Assembly: GCF_001750685.1 (NCBI RefSeq) | Contig: NZ_CP017269.1 | Span: forward strand, 682,001-746,000 | Source: Geosporobacter ferrireducens | Lineage (GTDB): Bacteria; Bacillota; Clostridia; Peptostreptococcales; Thermotaleaceae | Reading direction: 5' to 3' | DNA length: 64,000 nucleotides | In this document: piece by piece, positions 1 to 7,669 of the stretch | Layout: every line of letters starts with the position of its first letter | Position numbering within the stretch: position 1 is the stretch's first letter | The notes under the pieces: generated by a model | Told to the model about the DNA's origin: nothing | What the model saw: only the letters and a program-made list of their open reading frames with translations | The model's database searches: none | Translations under genes and position numbers: made by a program

Positions 1-1052
1 TGTCGGTGCAGGCTTCCCCCGCAGTGCCCGCAATAGATTTTCCCCTTGAACAGGTTGGGGGTATAGGGGCTTTTGGGTGTCCGGATTGCTTCCTCCGCCA
101 CCTGCCTACGGAATGCCTGCACCGCGTCGAACATTTCACGGCTGATAATGGCTTCATGGGTGTTTTCTACTTTAATCCAGTTGCTTTCGTCGGCATAGGT
201 CTGTTGATGGCAGACAGTTTTGGTTTTCCCCTGCACCAGATCGCCGGTATAGGTTTCACAGGAAAGAATCCTACTCACCGTCCGGGTCTGCCAGGCATTC
301 TTTCCAATCAGGTTCTCATGGCTGATAAGACCCGTCGCTTTTTTGATATGGCTGGGGGTCGGAATACCTGCTTCATTCAGGCGGCGGACAATGTCGTTCA
401 AGCCCACCCGATCATAGGCCCACTGGAATATCTGGTGCACCACCGGCGCGGTTTCTTCATCTATGATGAGCTTGTGGCAGTTCTCGGGGCTTTTCAAGTA
501 GCCGTAGGGCGGCCTTGCACCAACAAATTCGCCTTCTTTCATGCTCTGGCGCTGCTGTGCCTTGATTTTCCGTCCGATATCCAGGGAATAAGCTTCGTTG
601 ATCATGTTTTTTAATGGAAGCATGATCCCATCGCCAGGGTTTACGCTGTCGGTATCAAATCCGTCGTTTACGGAAATGAAGCGCACCTTCAGCGACGGCA
701 GATACTTTTCGATATAGTAGCCGGTGTCAATGGCGTTTCGGCCAAACCGGGACAGGTCCTTGACAATAATGCAGTTGATGACGCCGTTTTCCGCATCCGC
801 AAGCATCCTTTGAAATGCGGGACGCTCAAAATTGGTGCCCGTCGAACCGTTGTCGATATAGTAATCATGGAGTTTCAGGCCCGGTGTAAGGGCAATATAG
901 CTTTGCAGGATGCTTTTCTGTGTTTCCAGGGAATCGCCCTTTTTCTTGTTGTCCTCCACCGAAAGGCGGATATAGGCTCCTACATTGTAAAAGGGCTGTC
1001 CGTATATCATGTCCGAAACGGCTTCTATGTTTTTTCTGCTTTTCCTTGCCAT
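1..1052 (-). CDS. large serine recombinase, C-terminus beyond window
   Basis: Site-specific recombinase of the large serine (resolvase/TnpX-like) family, which integrates or excises mobile DNA through a serine-DNA link. The reading frame is open from ATG at 1052 to the left edge, about 350 residues. The resolvase domain comes first: AYIRLS gives the likely nucleophile Ser31, and IIVKDLSRFGRN is the usual conserved arginine segment near residue 100. A recombinase domain and the start of a zinc ribbon (YCGHCGG) follow. GGAGGT lies about 7 nt before the ATG. The start is 1 nt past the stop of the upstream recombinase, so the two are very likely co-translated. As seen, this is the second of a tandem recombinase pair; the ICE end probably lies just left of the window. 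Confidence 0.9.
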   Translation of the reverse strand, partial: MARKSRKNIEAVSDMIYGQPFYNVGAYIRLSVEDNKKKGDSLETQKSILQSYIALTPGLKLHDYYIDNGSTGTNFERPAFQRMLADAENGVINCIIVKDLSRFGRNAIDTGYYIEKYLPSLKVRFISVNDGFDTDSVNPGDGIMLPLKNMINEAYSLDIGRKIKAQQRQSMKEGEFVGARPPYGYLKSPENCHKLIIDEETAPVVHQIFQWAYDRVGLNDIVRRLNEAGIPTPSHIKKATGLISHENLIGKNAWQTRTVSRILSCETYTGDLVQGKTKTVCHQQTYADESNWIKVENTHEAIISREMFDAVQAFRRQVAEEAIRTPKSPYTPNLFKGKIYCGHCGGSLHR

Positions 1053-1053
1053 G

Positions 1054-2691
1054 TTATGCCACCTCCGTCCCGGTAGATTTTGTTGAGATGGCTTCGCTGC
1101 AGGCGGCTAAGGCTTTCTCATACTCCATCTGGTAGTTGAAGGTGATTTGAAGCTCAGTCTTGCCCATAATACGAACGGACTGAATCAGGTGGGCCACGGT
1201 TTTCCGGTCAAGCTCCGTGAGCCCTTCAAAGCGCTTGAAATGCTCCATCCAAAGCAGACGCCCGCTTTTATGGTTCCGCAGGTTTTCAAGCTCCTGCCGG
1301 AGTGTAGAAACAGCGTGTTGCAGGCAGTTTCCATCCTCGGCATACTTTGCCCGGAAGGTTTTGTAATCCTCTGTGGAGATAATGCCCTTTATCATGTTTT
1401 CGTACAGGGTGGACTTAAAACCGCCGATTTGTTTCAGTTGATGCTCATTTTCGGCAATCTGCGCCTCTATCCGGCGCGCAAGCCTGCTCTCCACGGCTTT
1501 GCTGTCGGTGCTTTCCAAAAGGGCTTCCAGAGAAGCGACATTGCGGATATGGGCTTTCAGGCTTTCCAATACACAGTCCGTCAGTTCGCTTTCCTTGATT
1601 CTGGCGGGGGATTTACAGCCGCCTTTCTTTCCTGTGGGGCAATAGTAATAGTGATAAACCGTGTCTTTGTAACGGTCGGTTTTGCGGGTCATTCGGCTTC
1701 CGCAGCAGCCGCAGATGAGGACGCCGGAGAACAGCTGCACCGCGTCGCTTCCCGGCGATGTCCGGGTATCCAGCCGCAGCAGCCGCTGTACCAGGTCAAA
1801 ATCCTGCCTATGGATAATGGCTTCATGGGCATCCTCTGTGCGTGCCCATTCGCTTTTCGGCTTGTCAATCAGGTCTTTCAGCTTGTAGTTAAGAGTTCCC
1901 TGTCTGCCTTGAAGCAGCGTTCCGGTATAGGTTTCATCTTTCAGGATGCGGATGACCGTTGTGGCAGACCATTTGGCGTCGGCCTTATCCGCATAGCCTT
2001 TCTTTGGGTGCGGCAGGCCCCGGTCTTTTTTATATGCCAGCGGGGATAAAATGCCCCGGCTGTTCAGTTCGTCCGCGATTCTGGCGGCGCTCATGCCGTC
2101 CAGCTTCATCTTAAAAATGTTCTGTACCACACCTGCCGGATATTCGTCTATTTCCAGCCGGTTTTTGTTTTCCTCCGACTTTTTGTATCCATAGACGGTG
2201 CAGGCTCCCACATAATCCCCGTTGCTCCGCTTGGCGGACAGGGCACTGCGGGTTTTCACGGAGATATCCCGGCAATAGGCGTCATTGATGATACTTTTTA
2301 CGGAAACAACCAAATCATCTCCGCTGTCTTTCAGGGTGTCGATATTGTCGTTGATGGCAATGAACCTTACCCCATAGGCGGGGAAGATACGGCGAAGGTG
2401 ACGTCCGGTTTCAATGTAGTCGCGTCCCAGGCGGGATAAATCTTTGACGATGACACAGTTGATATTTCCTGCTTCAATTTCTGTCATCATTTCCTTGAAA
2501 GCCGGACGGTCAAAGAGAATACCGCTCCAGCCGTCGTCCACCTTTTCCAATACCGCTTCTATATCAGGGTGGCCCTCAATAAAGCTGTCTAAGAGTTTCC
2601 GCTGGTTGGCCACACTGTCGCTTTCGTTGGCCTTGTCATCGGTATAGGACAGGCGTATATATTTCACAGCTTTGTACTGTTTTTCGGACAT
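1054..2691 (-). CDS. large serine recombinase (545 aa)
   Basis: Full-length large serine recombinase. Visible parts are a resolvase domain with YIRLS (catalytic Ser15) and IVKDLSRLGRDY, a recombinase domain, a zinc ribbon with CGCCGSRMTRKTD and a later CPTGKKGGC, and a coiled-coil C-terminus. I chose ATG 2691 (MSEKQYK) over an upstream in-frame start at 2730 because AAAGGAG sits about 8 nt before it. It follows the DUF6870 gene and directly precedes a second recombinase. Such pairs or trios at one end of Clostridial ICEs act together in excision and integration (family knowledge); which one does the chemistry here cannot be told. Confidence 0.92.
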   Translation of the reverse strand: MSEKQYKAVKYIRLSYTDDKANESDSVANQRKLLDSFIEGHPDIEAVLEKVDDGWSGILFDRPAFKEMMTEIEAGNINCVIVKDLSRLGRDYIETGRHLRRIFPAYGVRFIAINDNIDTLKDSGDDLVVSVKSIINDAYCRDISVKTRSALSAKRSNGDYVGACTVYGYKKSEENKNRLEIDEYPAGVVQNIFKMKLDGMSAARIADELNSRGILSPLAYKKDRGLPHPKKGYADKADAKWSATTVIRILKDETYTGTLLQGRQGTLNYKLKDLIDKPKSEWARTEDAHEAIIHRQDFDLVQRLLRLDTRTSPGSDAVQLFSGVLICGCCGSRMTRKTDRYKDTVYHYYYCPTGKKGGCKSPARIKESELTDCVLESLKAHIRNVASLEALLESTDSKAVESRLARRIEAQIAENEHQLKQIGGFKSTLYENMIKGIISTEDYKTFRAKYAEDGNCLQHAVSTLRQELENLRNHKSGRLLWMEHFKRFEGLTELDRKTVAHLIQSVRIMGKTELQITFNYQMEYEKALAACSEAISTKSTGTEVA

Positions 2692-2833
2692 AAAATCACT
2701 CCTTTGAAAAGTTACGGTCTTTCCCCGCAAATCAAAGGGTGATCAGGCATTGTCATTCTGTTTGTTTCATTCTTTTTCCAATGCCTACATTACCACCACA
2801 CAGGGAGAAAGTCCATTTTGCGGGCTGCCTTTT

Positions 2834-3040
2834 TCATTCGGTCAAAAGCCTTTGCAGGCAGTCCTCCAGCGTGACGCCGTTATCGGCAAACCGTGCCCGG
2901 ACGGTAAAATTTCCGCATTTAAAGTTGTAAGGGTCTTTGATCTGCCGGACGTATTCCGCAATCCGTTCCTCTTTGGAAAGGTTTTTATCTACCGAGATGT
3001 CCCGTATGTCCACTAACTCATTACATGCTCCCGAATTCAT
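2834..3040 (-). CDS. DUF6870-type small ICE protein (68 aa)
   Basis: Small conserved protein often found between a helicase and serine recombinases in Firmicute mobile elements. It has the typical LVDIRDISVD, SKEERIAEYVRQIKDPY and CGNFTVRARFADNGVTLEDCL segments. The start is ATG 3040 (MNSGACN) because AAGGAGGTG lies 7-8 nt upstream; the longer in-frame extension to 3079 has no ribosome site. A second member of the same family, also before a serine recombinase, lies at 24040-24303. Function is unknown; the position suggests a helper of recombination or its control. Confidence 0.8.
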   Translation of the reverse strand: MNSGACNELVDIRDISVDKNLSKEERIAEYVRQIKDPYNFKCGNFTVRARFADNGVTLEDCLQRLLTE

Positions 3041-3068
3041 GGCCTGCACCTCCTTTTCTGATAGTCTG

Positions 3069-3091
3069 CATATTCCCAAGTTGGGAATACG
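3069..3091 (+). repeat. 23-nt palindromic repeat, copy 1
   Basis: Imperfect palindrome with arms TATTCCCA and TTGGGAATA. The same 23-nt sequence, with one or two changes, recurs at 33609-33631 and, inverted, at 42716-42738. This copy lies between the DinG-like helicase gene and the DUF6870 gene. It looks like a protein-binding site or a site used in recombination or transfer; no function can be read directly. Confidence 0.75.
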
Positions 3092-3116
3092 TCCGTTAAA
3101 AGGTAAGGGAGCCGGA

Positions 3117-5471
3117 CTACACGAAGTAATCCTGCCCTTTTTTGCTCTGTATAAAGGTTTCCACGTCCTCTAGGTCGGAGGTTACACGGCAGTTGGGTAG
3201 GGCTTGGAGCACCCGTGTCCGGTATGGGCCATCTTCACGCACCCGGCAGTCCAGCAGGGCTACGACGCCGGTATCGGTTTCCCGCCGGATGAGCCGCCCA
3301 AAGCCCTGCTTGAGCTTAATAATCATTTCAGGCACCAATACACTGTTTTTATACTGTTCCATGCTGGGGTACAGCGTCTGTTCATACTCGCTGACGGGAT
3401 CGGGCACCGCGAAGGGCAGCTTGACGATAATCAGCAGAGAAAGCACATCACCGGGAAGGTCGATTCCTTCCCACAGCGCACCGCTTGCGAACAATACACC
3501 GTTTCCGCTCTTTCGGAAACGCGCAATGGCGTTTATTCCTCCCCTGTCCAGACGGAACAGAGGGAAGCCAAGGCTTTGGCGCTCCAAAAGCGTAAACACC
3601 TGATCCATTGCCTTGTAGGAGGTAAACAGCAGTGCAGCATGGCCGTGAGACGCCTGAATCAGCCGTCCGGCTTCCTCCGCCACGGCAGTGATATATTCAT
3701 TGTCATGACTGTTGGGAAAGGGTACGGTTTCACTAATGTATAAAACAACATTCTCCCGGTGGCAGAAGGGTGAAGGCTTGCTGGTTTCCATCAAAGAGCG
3801 CACCCGGTCAAGGCCCATTTTGTTCTTGATATGTTCAAAGCTCCCGGCTGCCGACAGCGTACCCGAAGTAAGGACAACAGGAATCCCGCTGCTCCAAAGA
3901 TCAGTGTACAGCATATCGCTCAACTGCTTGGGGATGGCGCATAACATGGTTTCAATCGCTTTATCCGTTTCTGCCGGGTATCTTTCCTCCGGCTTTTCCA
4001 GCCAGTAAACAAGCTCATCATACTTTTCCAGCACACCGGCCTGTTCACGGATAAGGGAAAGCTCAAAGCGTATCTGAGAACAGCGGCCTCTGTACCGAAG
4101 AAGCAGCATCTGCTCCGACAGCAGCTCCGAAAGTTCTCCGCCGATATTCCGTATATTCCGCAGGTGCCGGGCAGCCGTTTTATCCATGACCGTTTTGTAG
4201 CGTTCCGTTTCCTCCTCCAGGCTATCGGGAGGGATGTTGTCCAGTAAAAGCTGAAACAACCGCCGGTTCTGACCCATCAGCTTTCCGGCAAGCTCCCGTA
4301 CCATCGCGCCGCTGACACCCTTTTGGAAGGTGAAGCAGCCAATGTCCTCTACCACACGCGGAATAGCAAGGCTTCCAAATTCCACACCGTACATCTGCCG
4401 AGCTGCCTGTAAAAACTTATGGGCCTCGTCGATAATCACGGCCTGGTAATGGGGAATGAGGGGGATTTGCCCCTTGGAGCGGCGAATGACATCGGCGAGG
4501 AAATAGTTGTGGTTGCAGACCTGAAAATCGTGTTCGCCGGACTGGGCATTCCGCAGATGGCGTAAATACCTGCAATCGTCATAATATGGACAATGCTCAC
4601 CGCAGCGTCCCGACACACCGATCCTGCGTTTGATGTAGGGTGTCAGCCCTTCCGCGTCAGCTAGGTCAATGGATGCCGTTCTCTTAAAAAGGGGAGCCAG
4701 AAGCCTTTGGGTGGCTTCGTCCGCGTCACAGTAATACGCCCACAGGTTCTTTTCGCAGACATAATGCTCCCGGCCTTTGCGCAGGACACAGGACAGCGGT
4801 GTTTTGATAATGCCGTGGGCCATCAGGATACGGGATATTTCAGGAATGTAGTCTTTTACGATGGCGTTTTGAAGCGCAATGCTGGCGGTGGAAATCACCA
4901 CAGGCATATAGGCGCTGGCGGCATAGCTCTGGTCAGGATAGTATCCCCGCAGCCAGAAATCGTTGACACGTCCCCGCTTGGCAAGGGCGGCGGCAATGAG
5001 ATAGGCGTGGGTTTTGCCGATGCCTACCTCAGCCTCGGACAGGGATATGGTACGGTGGCCGATAGCTTCAAGAATGTGGGCGGCAAGTTCCATCTGTTTT
5101 TCCCGGATGCCGTAGCCGTATTCCGGTAGAATGGCTTCAAAAATATGATTTTGAATATCCGAAAGGCTTTCCCGGAGCAGATTTTCACCGGGAGGCATGT
5201 CAATTTCATATTTCCCCTTGCCGGCCACGGGCGACAGCCGGATTCGTTCTGCCATAGCCGCCACGCCGGAGATCATCAGGGGGGTGGTTCTGCGGTGTAT
5301 AACCGCAGAGCGTCCGGTTTTCAGGTTAAGAGCTCGATAGGTGTAGCCTTTTCCGGTTTCACACTCCAACAAAACACAGCCATAGGCAGTAAAGAGGGCC
5401 GAATCGCCGTATTTCTCTATAATACCTGGCGGTATTTCACGGCTGACCTCATGAATTGCAGAGTAGTGCAT
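3117..5471 (-). CDS. DinG/XPD-like DNA helicase (784 aa)
   Basis: ATP-dependent superfamily 2 helicase of the DinG/XPD group, probably unwinding DNA during element transfer or repair. Walker A is EVGIGKTHAY near residue 150 and the DEAH box is IIDEAHKFL near 348. Between them lie spaced cysteines (Cys228, 239, 248, 290, 294, 300) in the region where XPD relatives bind an iron-sulfur cluster. The C-terminal helicase half has SGALWEGIDLPG and LKQGFGRLIRRETD. ATG 5471 is chosen for its GGAGGG site; the 50-residue upstream extension is low quality. It is followed by the DUF6870 and recombinase genes, so it belongs to the left ICE module. Confidence 0.88.
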   Translation of the reverse strand: MHYSAIHEVSREIPPGIIEKYGDSALFTAYGCVLLECETGKGYTYRALNLKTGRSAVIHRRTTPLMISGVAAMAERIRLSPVAGKGKYEIDMPPGENLLRESLSDIQNHIFEAILPEYGYGIREKQMELAAHILEAIGHRTISLSEAEVGIGKTHAYLIAAALAKRGRVNDFWLRGYYPDQSYAASAYMPVVISTASIALQNAIVKDYIPEISRILMAHGIIKTPLSCVLRKGREHYVCEKNLWAYYCDADEATQRLLAPLFKRTASIDLADAEGLTPYIKRRIGVSGRCGEHCPYYDDCRYLRHLRNAQSGEHDFQVCNHNYFLADVIRRSKGQIPLIPHYQAVIIDEAHKFLQAARQMYGVEFGSLAIPRVVEDIGCFTFQKGVSGAMVRELAGKLMGQNRRLFQLLLDNIPPDSLEEETERYKTVMDKTAARHLRNIRNIGGELSELLSEQMLLLRYRGRCSQIRFELSLIREQAGVLEKYDELVYWLEKPEERYPAETDKAIETMLCAIPKQLSDMLYTDLWSSGIPVVLTSGTLSAAGSFEHIKNKMGLDRVRSLMETSKPSPFCHRENVVLYISETVPFPNSHDNEYITAVAEEAGRLIQASHGHAALLFTSYKAMDQVFTLLERQSLGFPLFRLDRGGINAIARFRKSGNGVLFASGALWEGIDLPGDVLSLLIIVKLPFAVPDPVSEYEQTLYPSMEQYKNSVLVPEMIIKLKQGFGRLIRRETDTGVVALLDCRVREDGPYRTRVLQALPNCRVTSDLEDVETFIQSKKGQDYFV

Positions 5472-5491
5472 GGTCTTTCCCTCCTTTTTTA

Positions 5492-5582
5492 CTGGCGGCA
5501 GAGTGGTGCGGCGGAACAGATTTCCACACACGAAAGATGAGAGAACAATTCTTCCGCTCCGCCGCAGTAGCTCTGCCGTCAG
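5492..5582. repeat. large imperfect inverted repeat in the helicase leader
   Basis: Arms contain CGGCAGAG with GCGGCGGAA on one side and CTCCGCCGCAG with CTCTGCCG on the other, separated by about 35 nt. It lies 20-110 nt upstream of the helicase start, within its probable 5' leader. It could form a stable RNA hairpin that controls the helicase operon, or a DNA cruciform site. Confidence 0.55.
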
Positions 5583-6061
5583 GCAATATTTCAAAAATGC
5601 AAATGCAAAACAGTAAAGCATGTTCGTGTCCTATTTGACCCCGCTTCCCGGACACACTGGGGGTAATGTCAAGCCGCAACGGATTTACCGCCGCGCATGA
5701 AAGCTCCCTCCGACCTATCCCAGCCGGAGCGACGCTTTCCCAGCTACTGCCTTTTCGCTGGCCCTTTTATGGAAAGTATCATTATGGCTCCCATGCCTTT
5801 TGTCTGCCGGCCTTCTGAAAACACAAAAGGGCGGACGCTCCTGCCTGGCCCAATCCGGTGCCCTCGAAAAGTCATTTACTTTGTGGGACGGAAATGGCCG
5901 GCGATCCTCGCGCGCAGCATGGAAGGTAATGTACTCGACATCCCGGTATGGTCGGCGAAACCGCCGATATTTGTCAAGGTGCAAAAGGGTCCTCACCTAT
6001 CGGAGATGGGAGAGGGTAAAAGGTCGTATTTTAAAAAAATTTTTAAAATATTTTTTACATC
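5583..6061. other. non-coding stretch between helicase and sigma-like gene
   Basis: About 480 bases with no credible gene. Open frames on both strands (for example 5697-6353 plus and 5715-5996 minus) lack ribosome sites and known motifs. The AT-rich tract near 6030-6060 follows the sigma-gene terminator. The promoter of the helicase-recombinase operon probably lies here, but no clear -35/-10 pair was found. Confidence 0.5.
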
Positions 6062-6099
6062 AAAAAAGGCGGGACAGTGTTTTTACGCACTATCCCACC
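6062..6099 (-). terminator. Rho-independent terminator after the sigma-like gene
   Basis: On the minus strand a 12-bp stem (GGTGGGATAGTG pairing with CACTGTCCCGCC, two mismatches) has an 8-nt loop and is followed by TTTTTT. It begins 8 nt after the stop of the sigma-like gene. Confidence 0.85.
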
Positions 6100-6107
6100 C
6101 AGGACGG

Positions 6108-6494
6108 TTAATCAGCCATATACCGGCTGACCCTTTCCAGCGCCCTTGCCAGAAGTTCTGTTACCGTATTGCGTTTGCAGCCCATAGCAGTTGCAATTTC
6201 CCAATGTTTATAGCCTTTCCAGTAGGCAAGCTCCAACGCCTTGCGCTGCTTAGGCGTAAGCTGCCGCAGTGCATTGGCCAGCTTTTCATTCTTTATGGTT
6301 TCAATAAAGTCCTCGGATTCTACCGCTTCCGGTTCATGTTCCTGATACTTTAACACGCTTTCCTGAAACAGGAGTTCTTCGCTCATGCTGTCCATCGACT
6401 TGAAATGATACCGGTGCTTGCGGTCGGAATTGGCAAGGAGCTTGTCCTCTCTTTTGAGTAGCTCGTCCCAATCAATATGATTTGTCACGTTCAT
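6108..6494 (-). CDS. sigma-70 region-4-like regulator (128 aa)
   Basis: Small sigma-factor-like protein. The C-terminal half has a region-4 helix-turn-helix: LTPKQRKALELAYWKGYKHWEIATAMGCKRNTVTELLARALERV, given here only as a stretch near residues 77-120 with the recognition helix at CKRNTVTELLARA. Proteins of this type are common next to the recombinase end of Clostridial ICEs and probably direct or modulate transcription of the transfer genes (inference). The start is uncertain: ATG 6494 lies only 2 nt after GGAGG, whereas GTG 6488 is 8 nt away and may be the true start. A terminator follows directly. Confidence 0.75.
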   Translation of the reverse strand: MNVTNHIDWDELLKREDKLLANSDRKHRYHFKSMDSMSEELLFQESVLKYQEHEPEAVESEDFIETIKNEKLANALRQLTPKQRKALELAYWKGYKHWEIATAMGCKRNTVTELLARALERVSRYMAD

Positions 6495-7034
6495 TTCCTC
6501 CGAATCCTGAATTTTTTTGAAAATCCAGAATTCGAGGGGGAGAACGGCAGCCTGAGGAATATAGCAGTAGCGCGGAAAAGCCAGGCTTGTCCGCTTCTAT
6601 AATTTTTTTTGAAAGAGAAAAGTAATATAAGCTTGGAAAAGGTTGTAAAAACAGATATTTTGTCAAAGAAAAAACCGCAATTTGCGGCAAGCAAATTGCG
6701 GTTTTTTGGGCTTTGCAGGCTATATTAAATCGAAGAAAGAACAGCCTCACTGGGTCATTCCAGGGTGGTGGAAGGTGTACCTTCATGTTATGGGCGACTT
6801 CAACAATGGTATAACCCTTATACCTTCGGAGGTGAGCTATTTTAACTTTTTTCGCTTCAACAGAGTCTGATTTCTCATCTGTCTGCACCTCACTTACTCA
6901 AAATGAAAGCTCCGATCTGGATAGGTATGTCCCAAAAACGCTGTCATTTTATGTCGAAATAAGCAAGCGGCCTTGCTGTTTAAAATATTGCAATTTTTCA
7001 CCAGCAAAGCCGCTTACCCTTTACTCTAAAAAGA
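6495..7034. other. gene-poor junction with hairpins and a short possible remnant
   Basis: No convincing gene. A GTG-started frame on the minus strand from 6888 gives about 50 plausible residues (QTDEKSDSVEAKKVKIAHL, then KVHLPPPWNDP) before running through the 6669-6707 hairpin into AT-rich nonsense. It may be the stump of a small transposon-type protein. An inverted repeat of 14 bp with one mismatch (AAGCGGCCTTGCTG at 6965-6978, partner at 7002-7015) looks like a hairpin or an insertion-sequence end. This stretch is the likely scar between the outer ICE and the cargo. Confidence 0.45.
6669..6707. terminator. bidirectional terminator-like hairpin
   Basis: Perfect 15-bp stem (AAAACCGCAATTTGC) with a 5-nt loop, flanked by A and T runs so that it would end transcription on either strand. 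No strong gene ends immediately beside it, which supports a rearranged junction. Confidence 0.75.
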
Positions 7035-7065
7035 CAAAAAACCTGCCGCTAAGAATGGCAGGTTT
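7035..7065 (-). terminator. terminator after the c-di-GMP riboswitch
   Basis: On the minus strand AAACCTGCC pairs with GGCAGGTTT across a 9-nt loop, followed by TTTTGTCTTTTT. It starts about 13 nt beyond the riboswitch aptamer, so it is a good candidate for the riboswitch expression platform. Confidence 0.75.
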
Positions 7066-7077
7066 AGACACATATTC

Positions 7078-7168
7078 TTTCTGCGGCAACCAGGCTGTCA
7101 TAGTGCCGGTAAGCACCGTAGACCCTATGGCTTTGCGTCCCTGCCTTTCGGCAGGTTTGCCCTTAGTG
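7078..7168 (-). promoter_or_regulatory. c-di-GMP-I (GEMM) riboswitch
   Basis: On the minus strand the aptamer signature is present in order: AGGGCAAACC, a GAAA tetraloop hairpin (CCTGCCGAAAGGCAGG), GACGCAAAGCC, GGGTCTACGG, a variable hairpin, and CAGCCTGGTTGCCG. These match the class I cyclic-di-GMP aptamer, including the GAAA tetraloop and its receptor region. A terminator hairpin follows at 7035-7065, so it probably controls read-through. The puzzle is that no intact gene lies downstream: the next full minus-strand gene is about 600 nt away and has its own surroundings. It lies 48 nt after the stop of a small HTH gene. Confidence 0.88.
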
Positions 7169-7215
7169 CTTGATTCATATGAAAATTAAAATCTATTTTA
7201 ATTGAAGTAGATATT

Positions 7216-7434
7216 TTATGAAGTTTCGTTATCTGGCACATACTTTAGTATGTCACCAGGCTGACAATTCAATATTCTACAAATTGAGTCAAGTGTTGAG
7301 AACCGGATTAGTTTTGCTTTATTTGTTTTCAAGATTGATAAATTTGTCTTAGTGATGTTTATTTTTGCTGCTAACCCGATGGAATTTATTTTTTGCTGCA
7401 GCAATAAGTGTTCTAAATTTACAAGAATAGCCAT
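7216..7434 (-). CDS. small Cro/CI-type HTH regulator (72 aa)
   Basis: Single-domain DNA-binding protein of the XRE family (YozG-like size). The helix-turn-helix covers about residues 17-60, with GLAAKINITKTNLSILK and STLDSICRILNCQPGDIL, the usual C-terminal anchor of this fold. AAGGGATGA precedes ATG 7434. It lies upstream of the c-di-GMP riboswitch on the same strand, so both could be on one transcript. A CGTACG-centred near-palindrome about 15 nt before the ribosome site may be its own operator (inference). Target genes are unknown. Confidence 0.75.
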   Translation of the reverse strand: MAILVNLEHLLLQQKINSIGLAAKINITKTNLSILKTNKAKLIRFSTLDSICRILNCQPGDILKYVPDNETS

Positions 7435-7646
7435 AATGATTCATCCCTTATACTAATTCGTACGTTCGTTATATTATAATCATAGAATAAATCCCTTTAG
7501 GTAATGCATAGTCCTAATTGTCGTAATCCTTGACTGTAATGGTATACCTACTTTTGACAGACTTTTTTTACCAAACATCTATTACCTCTCTGCAGAACAA
7601 ATTTTTACTCCGAAGGATTTATCTATGCTTTTGAATACAGTGCAGG

Positions 7647-7669
7647 CTGGAGAAAGCTCCAGTTTTTTT
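7647..7669 (+). terminator. plus-strand terminator-like hairpin
   Basis: CTGGAG, AAAG loop, CTCCAG, then seven T on the plus strand. It overlaps the 3' end of the radical SAM gene, which is on the other strand. No plus-strand gene is evident upstream, so either a small RNA ends here or it insulates the convergent side. Confidence 0.55.

Noticed and set aside
1147..2049. Long plus-strand open frame of about 300 codons
   Set aside because: It lies antisense to a clear serine recombinase, has no ribosome site and shows no protein motif.
5697..6353. Plus-strand open frame of 218 codons and an antisense 93-codon frame
   Set aside because: Both are basic, low-order sequences without ribosome sites; the plus frame runs through the sigma-gene terminator and into the antisense of that gene.
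6965..7015. Inverted repeat as the end of a known insertion sequence
   Set aside because: The 14-bp arms with one mismatch have no transposase or target duplication beside them; kept only as a hairpin in the junction entry.
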